Positions 59,925 to 64,000 of a stretch of 64,000 nucleotides of DNA are shown in pieces. The notes beneath the pieces are model-generated. The model saw only the letters and a list, made by a program, of their open reading frames with translations. It ran no database searches and was not told the origin of the DNA. Positions within the stretch are counted from its first letter, which is position 1; each line of letters starts with the position of its first letter. The translations under genes were made by a program, and so were the position numbers. This stretch comes from Flavobacterium sp. 90. Its GTDB lineage: Bacteria > Bacteroidota > Bacteroidia > Flavobacteriales > Flavobacteriaceae. Location: positions 992,001 through 1,056,000 of the forward strand of contig NZ_SMGE01000001.1 of the NCBI RefSeq assembly GCF_004339525.1. The letters run 5' to 3'.

Positions 59925-61913
59925 TTAGTACCTCTTTAAAACATCATATAGAGAATAAACTCTAACCTCTGGTTTTGCAATTTTCCCTTCAAATGTGATT
60001 GTTTTTTCTTCTCCTGCTTTTAGGCTAAAATAATTATCGCTCCATTTTCCGGTGTATCCTTTTATCGAAACATTGACATATTTTGCATCTTTTAAGACTT
60101 TCAGTGTCAGCTTGTTTCCTTTTAATGTCCAGGTGATTTTTGGATCATCTAATTTTAAACTTATCGGACGTGTTAAATCAATTTCCGGAGTTTTATCATC
60201 TCGATATGCTTCTTTCATTGCGTACCAAGCCGCTTTTGGTTGTCTGTCATAATAATCGGTTACACTCCAACTTGCTACTGGCCAGCAATCGTTAAGCTGC
60301 CAAACCAAAGTTCCCATATTATAAGGCGCTTTTGAACGGTGGATTCCGATAATATTTTTAAGAGAATAATATTGTAAACATTGTGTCAGATACGTATAAT
60401 CCTCCACATTCATTTTACTTATTTTGGTCGAATCAATAAAATAACGACTCAAATACGAATCTAATTTCATGAACCCTTTTCCAGCTTTTTGATGCGCCTG
60501 CAAAATATCCGAATATAAATATCGGTCTTCAGCTTGCGTAAATCTTTCGATAGAAGAATAATTTGGCATTGCCTGCATTCCGTATTCGCTCACAAAACGT
60601 CCTGTTTTATTCTGTACGGCTTCTACATCTTCTAATCCCCACCAGGTTCCCCAATAATGGCTGTCGCCTTCGGTTAAACTTTTTGCTTGTGACCAATGAA
60701 ATGATGGCGATGAACTAATATACGGGCGTTTATTATCGACTTCTTTTACCCATTTTGGAATACTGTCCTGAAACAAACGAACGTAATCTTTCCATAAACG
60801 AATCGAATCTTGTTTGGGCATTTTCATGCTTTTTTGCCATCCCCAATCTTTAAAGGCTTCGTCGATTTCATTATTTCCGCACCACAAAACAATACTTTTA
60901 TGATGACGTAAACGTTTCACCTGATACTGAACTTCTTTTTTTACATTGGCAAAAAAAGCATCGTCTCCCGGTACCATTGTTCCGGCAAACATAAAATCCT
61001 GCCAAACGTAGATTCCGTTTTTATCACATAAATCGTAGAAATAATCGTCTTCATAAATTCCTCCACCCCAAACACGGAGCATATTCATATTGGCATCTTT
61101 CGCCATACCAATTACTTTTTCGTATTCTTTTTTGGTTACTCTCGAAAGAAAAGCATCTGACGGAATATAATTAGCACCTTTCATATAAACTGGCTTTCCA
61201 TCTATTTTAAAATAGAATGTTTTTCCAACATTATCTGGCTCTTGCACCAATTCGATTTTGCGATCTAATACATATGGTTTCTCTGGAGTTTTTTTGTCGT
61301 AAGCTTCTAATCGTGGAGTTTTCCAGATTCCGCACGTGGTGAATTTTGGTCCCCAATCCCATCCAAAATGATATTGCGCTTTACGAACATAAGCACGTGG
61401 ATTGTCCGGAATTACAAATGGTAAATCTTTTTTGGCAAGCGAATCGACTACATTTTGTGCCGATTTAAACACAACTACCAAATCGTTATTTCCTGATTTC
61501 AATATCTTTTTTACATCTACACGCCATTGCAGAAACATATTATCGGCTTTCAAAACCAATTGATTGTTCAGATAAACGGTTGCATAAGTATCTAATCCGT
61601 CAAAAACGAGTTCTGTATTTTTCTTTTTTAAAACTTCCGGATTTACTTTAAAAGTGGTTTTATATTCCCAATCTTTCTTTTCGATCCATTCTAATTTTTT
61701 CTCATTGTCTCTGTAAAATGGATCCGGAATTGCTTTATTATTCAATAAATCGGTATGGATTTCTCCCGGAACTGTTGCAGGATTCCATTTCTCAGTTTTG
61801 GTTTCACGATATTGCCAACCCGTTTTTATATCTATGTTTTGAGCATTTGCTGCCAATGAAAAATTGACGATACAAATTCCGACAAACCAATAAAAGCTTT
61901 TTTTACATTCCAT
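59925..61913 (-). CDS. Glycoside hydrolase family 2 beta-mannosidase, shortened
   Basis: The enzyme removes the beta-mannose of the N-glycan core. The 662-residue protein has a signal peptide (FVGICIVNFSLAANAQ), the sugar-binding domain (VFDGLDTYATVYLNNQL, FGWDWGPKFTTCGIW), the barrel with acid/base Glu 349 in WCGNNEIDEAF and nucleophile Glu 443 in FVSEYGMQAMPNY. The link between these parts is short: TPRLEAYDKKTPEKPYVLDR joins straight to KIELVQEPD near residue 211-225. In usual beta-mannosidases (about 830-880 residues) an Ig-like domain of about 110 residues lies there, and the C-terminus here is also short by roughly 90. The catalytic spacing of 94 is normal. Confidence 0.9.
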   Translation of the reverse strand: MECKKSFYWFVGICIVNFSLAANAQNIDIKTGWQYRETKTEKWNPATVPGEIHTDLLNNKAIPDPFYRDNEKKLEWIEKKDWEYKTTFKVNPEVLKKKNTELVFDGLDTYATVYLNNQLVLKADNMFLQWRVDVKKILKSGNNDLVVVFKSAQNVVDSLAKKDLPFVIPDNPRAYVRKAQYHFGWDWGPKFTTCGIWKTPRLEAYDKKTPEKPYVLDRKIELVQEPDNVGKTFYFKIDGKPVYMKGANYIPSDAFLSRVTKKEYEKVIGMAKDANMNMLRVWGGGIYEDDYFYDLCDKNGIYVWQDFMFAGTMVPGDDAFFANVKKEVQYQVKRLRHHKSIVLWCGNNEIDEAFKDWGWQKSMKMPKQDSIRLWKDYVRLFQDSIPKWVKEVDNKRPYISSSPSFHWSQAKSLTEGDSHYWGTWWGLEDVEAVQNKTGRFVSEYGMQAMPNYSSIERFTQAEDRYLYSDILQAHQKAGKGFMKLDSYLSRYFIDSTKISKMNVEDYTYLTQCLQYYSLKNIIGIHRSKAPYNMGTLVWQLNDCWPVASWSVTDYYDRQPKAAWYAMKEAYRDDKTPEIDLTRPISLKLDDPKITWTLKGNKLTLKVLKDAKYVNVSIKGYTGKWSDNYFSLKAGEEKTITFEGKIAKPEVRVYSLYDVLKRY

Positions 61914-62295
61914 TCTTACTTAGTACTATATTATATATGCATTGCAATTCAATCGTTGGCAGTTTGAGAAGGATAATTGATTTTTCAATTATTCCTTCTC
62001 ATCAGGTTTTTTTTTATCAGAATAAAAGGTAACTAACAAAATATCCAGAAATCATTTCCTTTTTACGGCTGCCAAGCTTTAATTCTTATTTTAGATTGTT
62101 GATTGTAGATTTTAGATTCTGTTTAATGCTTAAAAAATCGAAAATTCTATCATCACTTTATGTTCTTTTGAAAATAATTCCATCTTTTTCAGCAGAAGCA
62201 ACTTGTCTTTGCGAAAAAAAAGGTTTTAAAACTTTTGAACGGGTTTCTGATATAACTCCTCTAATTTAATGAAAATCAAAATAGAAATTAAAAAA

Positions 62296-62330
62296 TAAGC
62301 CGGGTGGTACAGGTATTCCTACCCGGCTTA
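62296..62330 (-). terminator. Terminator of the susCD pair, gap 61914-62358
   Basis: TAAGCCGGGT/ACCCGGCTTA, a 10-bp perfect stem with a 15-base loop and a T run on the minus strand, 29 bases past the stop of the SusD gene. The remaining bases of the gap hold no gene. Confidence 0.85.
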
Positions 62331-62358
62331 ATTCAACTAACTAACCAATATTATTCAA

Positions 62359-63876
62359 CTATTGTTTATCCCACCAAATTCTGGTTGTCATTAAATCCAA
62401 CCCTTGGCGAGCGATCGCTGCTTTATAATTAGCCTCATTTGTTATCAATTCTGACTGATCATAAATTAATCTTCTTGGTACTGTTCCTTTTGTTTCTCCC
62501 GCAGGATCATTTACCGGAACTAAAACCGGATATCCTGTTCTTCTATATTCTGAAAATGCTTCAAAACCATTGAATAACAATACAATCCATTTTTGAGTGA
62601 TAATTTGTTCAATTTTTTGAGCTTCTGTTCCAGTAGCTTTAAAAGGATGAGCAGCAATATAAGTGTTGTATTCTGCAAGTGAAACCGCTGGTACTTTATC
62701 TCCAAAAATAACCAGAACTTCCATTGCAGCTCTAACTCCGTCTTGGTAAAGATTTTGTGCCGTGTCTCCAACATTCCAGCCTTTTACTGCTGCTTCTGCC
62801 AATAAGAATTTAACCTCAGCATAAGACATAATCAAAGTTGGTGCATCTAAACGTAATACTGTAGAAGTATTAGGATCTGAGAATAATTTCTTGTCTCCAC
62901 CCGGAAATTCTTTTGCATCATTTGCAAGTCCTTGTTGGCTTGCAGGATTGTTGTCTCCTGAAGCTTCCAATTTGGCATAAATTCTTAAACGTGGATCGTT
63001 ATTGTTTTTCAACATATCGATAAACGTTTTGCTGTATTTTGTATTAGAATCTCCTCCGTTAAGGTCATTTCTAACCCAAGATGAAGTAATTGGGTTTGTT
63101 CTAACTCCTTGTGGTCCTGCATCATGTTTTAAAACAAGACTTTCAGTATTTGAAGTAAAAACACCTTTAGCTACAGCTTTCTCAACATATTGTTGTGCTT
63201 TTGCAGGGTTTACTTTAGACAAACGCATTGCAACTCTCAACATTAATGAGTTTGCCAGTTTTTTCCATTTGGCAACATCACTTTGGTAGTACAAATCGGC
63301 GTTACCTACAAATGCTTTATTAGCATCCAATGCAGTACCAGCTTCATCTAATTCTTTTAGAAGATCATTGTAGATAGCTTCTTGTGTGTCATATTTTGGA
63401 GCAAAAACATTTCCGTTATATCCTTTTCCTGCTTCGAAGTAAGGAATTTCACCGTAAGTATCTGTCAATTTTTGAAACATGAATACTTTCATGATTCTGC
63501 AAGCCTGAATCATATTACTATTTTCAGGAGAGTTTTCTACTACAGATAACAATTGAAAAATCTGATTCAATCCTTTACCATATGATTCTCCAAAAAGAGA
63601 TCCTGAATATTCAGAAGAATAAGTATATTTTGAACCTGGTCCGCCTAATGAAGAAAATTGCTGAACGATTTGAGCCGCATATGCATTGTTTCCTCTTGTG
63701 TTAGAATAATCTTGTCCATCTACATAAATCTCAGCAAGTGTAAACATAGATTTTATCGCCGGATCTGTCAATGCATTTGGATTCGTATTCATTTCCTCGA
63801 ATCCTTTATCGCATGATGTTAATGTCATTGCACCAACAATTGCGACACAGAATATTTTTATAAATTTATTTTTCAT
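62359..63876 (-). CDS. SusD/RagB-like nutrient-binding lipoprotein
   Basis: SusD proteins bind glycan at the outer face of the outer membrane and lid the SusC barrel. The 505 residues have a lipoprotein signal (IVGAMTLTSC, Cys 22) followed by DKGFEEMNTNPNALTD, the usual SusD opening. Later parts are YFEAGKGYNGNVFAPKYDTQ, MLRVAMRLSKVNPAKAQQYV and IMSYAEVKFLLAEAAVKGW, a typical late TPR segment. The C-terminus (DLMTTRIWWDKQ) is typical of the SusD-like group 2. It follows susC by 15 bases. Confidence 0.93.
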   Translation of the reverse strand: MKNKFIKIFCVAIVGAMTLTSCDKGFEEMNTNPNALTDPAIKSMFTLAEIYVDGQDYSNTRGNNAYAAQIVQQFSSLGGPGSKYTYSSEYSGSLFGESYGKGLNQIFQLLSVVENSPENSNMIQACRIMKVFMFQKLTDTYGEIPYFEAGKGYNGNVFAPKYDTQEAIYNDLLKELDEAGTALDANKAFVGNADLYYQSDVAKWKKLANSLMLRVAMRLSKVNPAKAQQYVEKAVAKGVFTSNTESLVLKHDAGPQGVRTNPITSSWVRNDLNGGDSNTKYSKTFIDMLKNNNDPRLRIYAKLEASGDNNPASQQGLANDAKEFPGGDKKLFSDPNTSTVLRLDAPTLIMSYAEVKFLLAEAAVKGWNVGDTAQNLYQDGVRAAMEVLVIFGDKVPAVSLAEYNTYIAAHPFKATGTEAQKIEQIITQKWIVLLFNGFEAFSEYRRTGYPVLVPVNDPAGETKGTVPRRLIYDQSELITNEANYKAAIARQGLDLMTTRIWWDKQ

Positions 63877-63891
63877 CTTTCAATTTTATTA

Positions 63892-64000
63892 TTAAAATTT
63901 GACATTAAGGCTTACACCATAGTTTCTTGTCAAAGGCATAGATGCTCTTTCAAGTCCTTGTGCATTACTATTAGAATAGTTTGATTCTGGATCGATGTTT
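63892..64000 (-). CDS. SusC-type TonB-dependent receptor, C-terminal end (start outside window)
   Basis: On the minus strand the frame runs from the window end to a stop at 63892-63894 and reads NIDPESNYSNSNAQGLERAS then MPLTRNYGVSLNVKF. The end YGVSLNVKF with terminal Phe, and position just upstream of SusD, mark it as the last strands of a SusC barrel. Only 36 codons are present. Confidence 0.9.
   Translation of the reverse strand, partial: NIDPESNYSNSNAQGLERASMPLTRNYGVSLNVKF

Overview
The window looks like chromosome of a Flavobacterium-type member of the Bacteroidota. The evidence is low GC with very AT-rich gaps, SusC/SusD-type transport genes, a T9SS sorting domain, many lipoproteins with short signal peptides, and the Bacteroidota promoter pattern (TTG, 19 bp, TAnnTTTG) in front of both tRNA genes. 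There are no rRNA genes, no transposase, no integrase and no CRISPR array.

Layout. 1-7.0 kb: end of a TonB-dependent receptor, a DUF2490 protein, a large outer-membrane beta-barrel protein and a 622-residue protein of unknown role. 7.0-9.9 kb: housekeeping GTPases Der and Era and the initiator tRNA. 9.9-30 kb: an accessory stretch of mostly short genes, largely on the minus strand (lipoproteins, an AraC regulator, GNAT enzymes, a pepsin-like protease, small HTH proteins, an M13 peptidase, a CAP protein, a GH12 glucanase, TruC, a CPBP protease, a methyltransferase). The gaps here carry several families of short repeats that act as promoters, terminators or possible recombination scars. 30-35.5 kb: tRNA-Glu, a NIPSNAP-like protein, a cysteine-rich peptide with a double-glycine leader, and an exported Ppx/GppA-like protein.

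35.5-50.1 kb: a four-gene minus-strand operon. It encodes a T9SS-exported protein, a 2949-residue protein with an RHS-like head and 28 DUF5977-type repeats, an RHS-core protein with a unique C-terminus, and a small membrane protein that starts 3 bases after the RHS stop. This is the strongest candidate for a little-described system. 51-64 kb: a polysaccharide-utilisation locus whose enzymes (SusC/SusD, GH2 beta-mannosidase, two GH92, GH125, a ROK kinase, glycosylasparaginase) together fit breakdown of high-mannose N-glycans down to the GlcNAc-Asn link.

Functions are assigned from motifs read by eye and from knowledge of the families; no database search was run.
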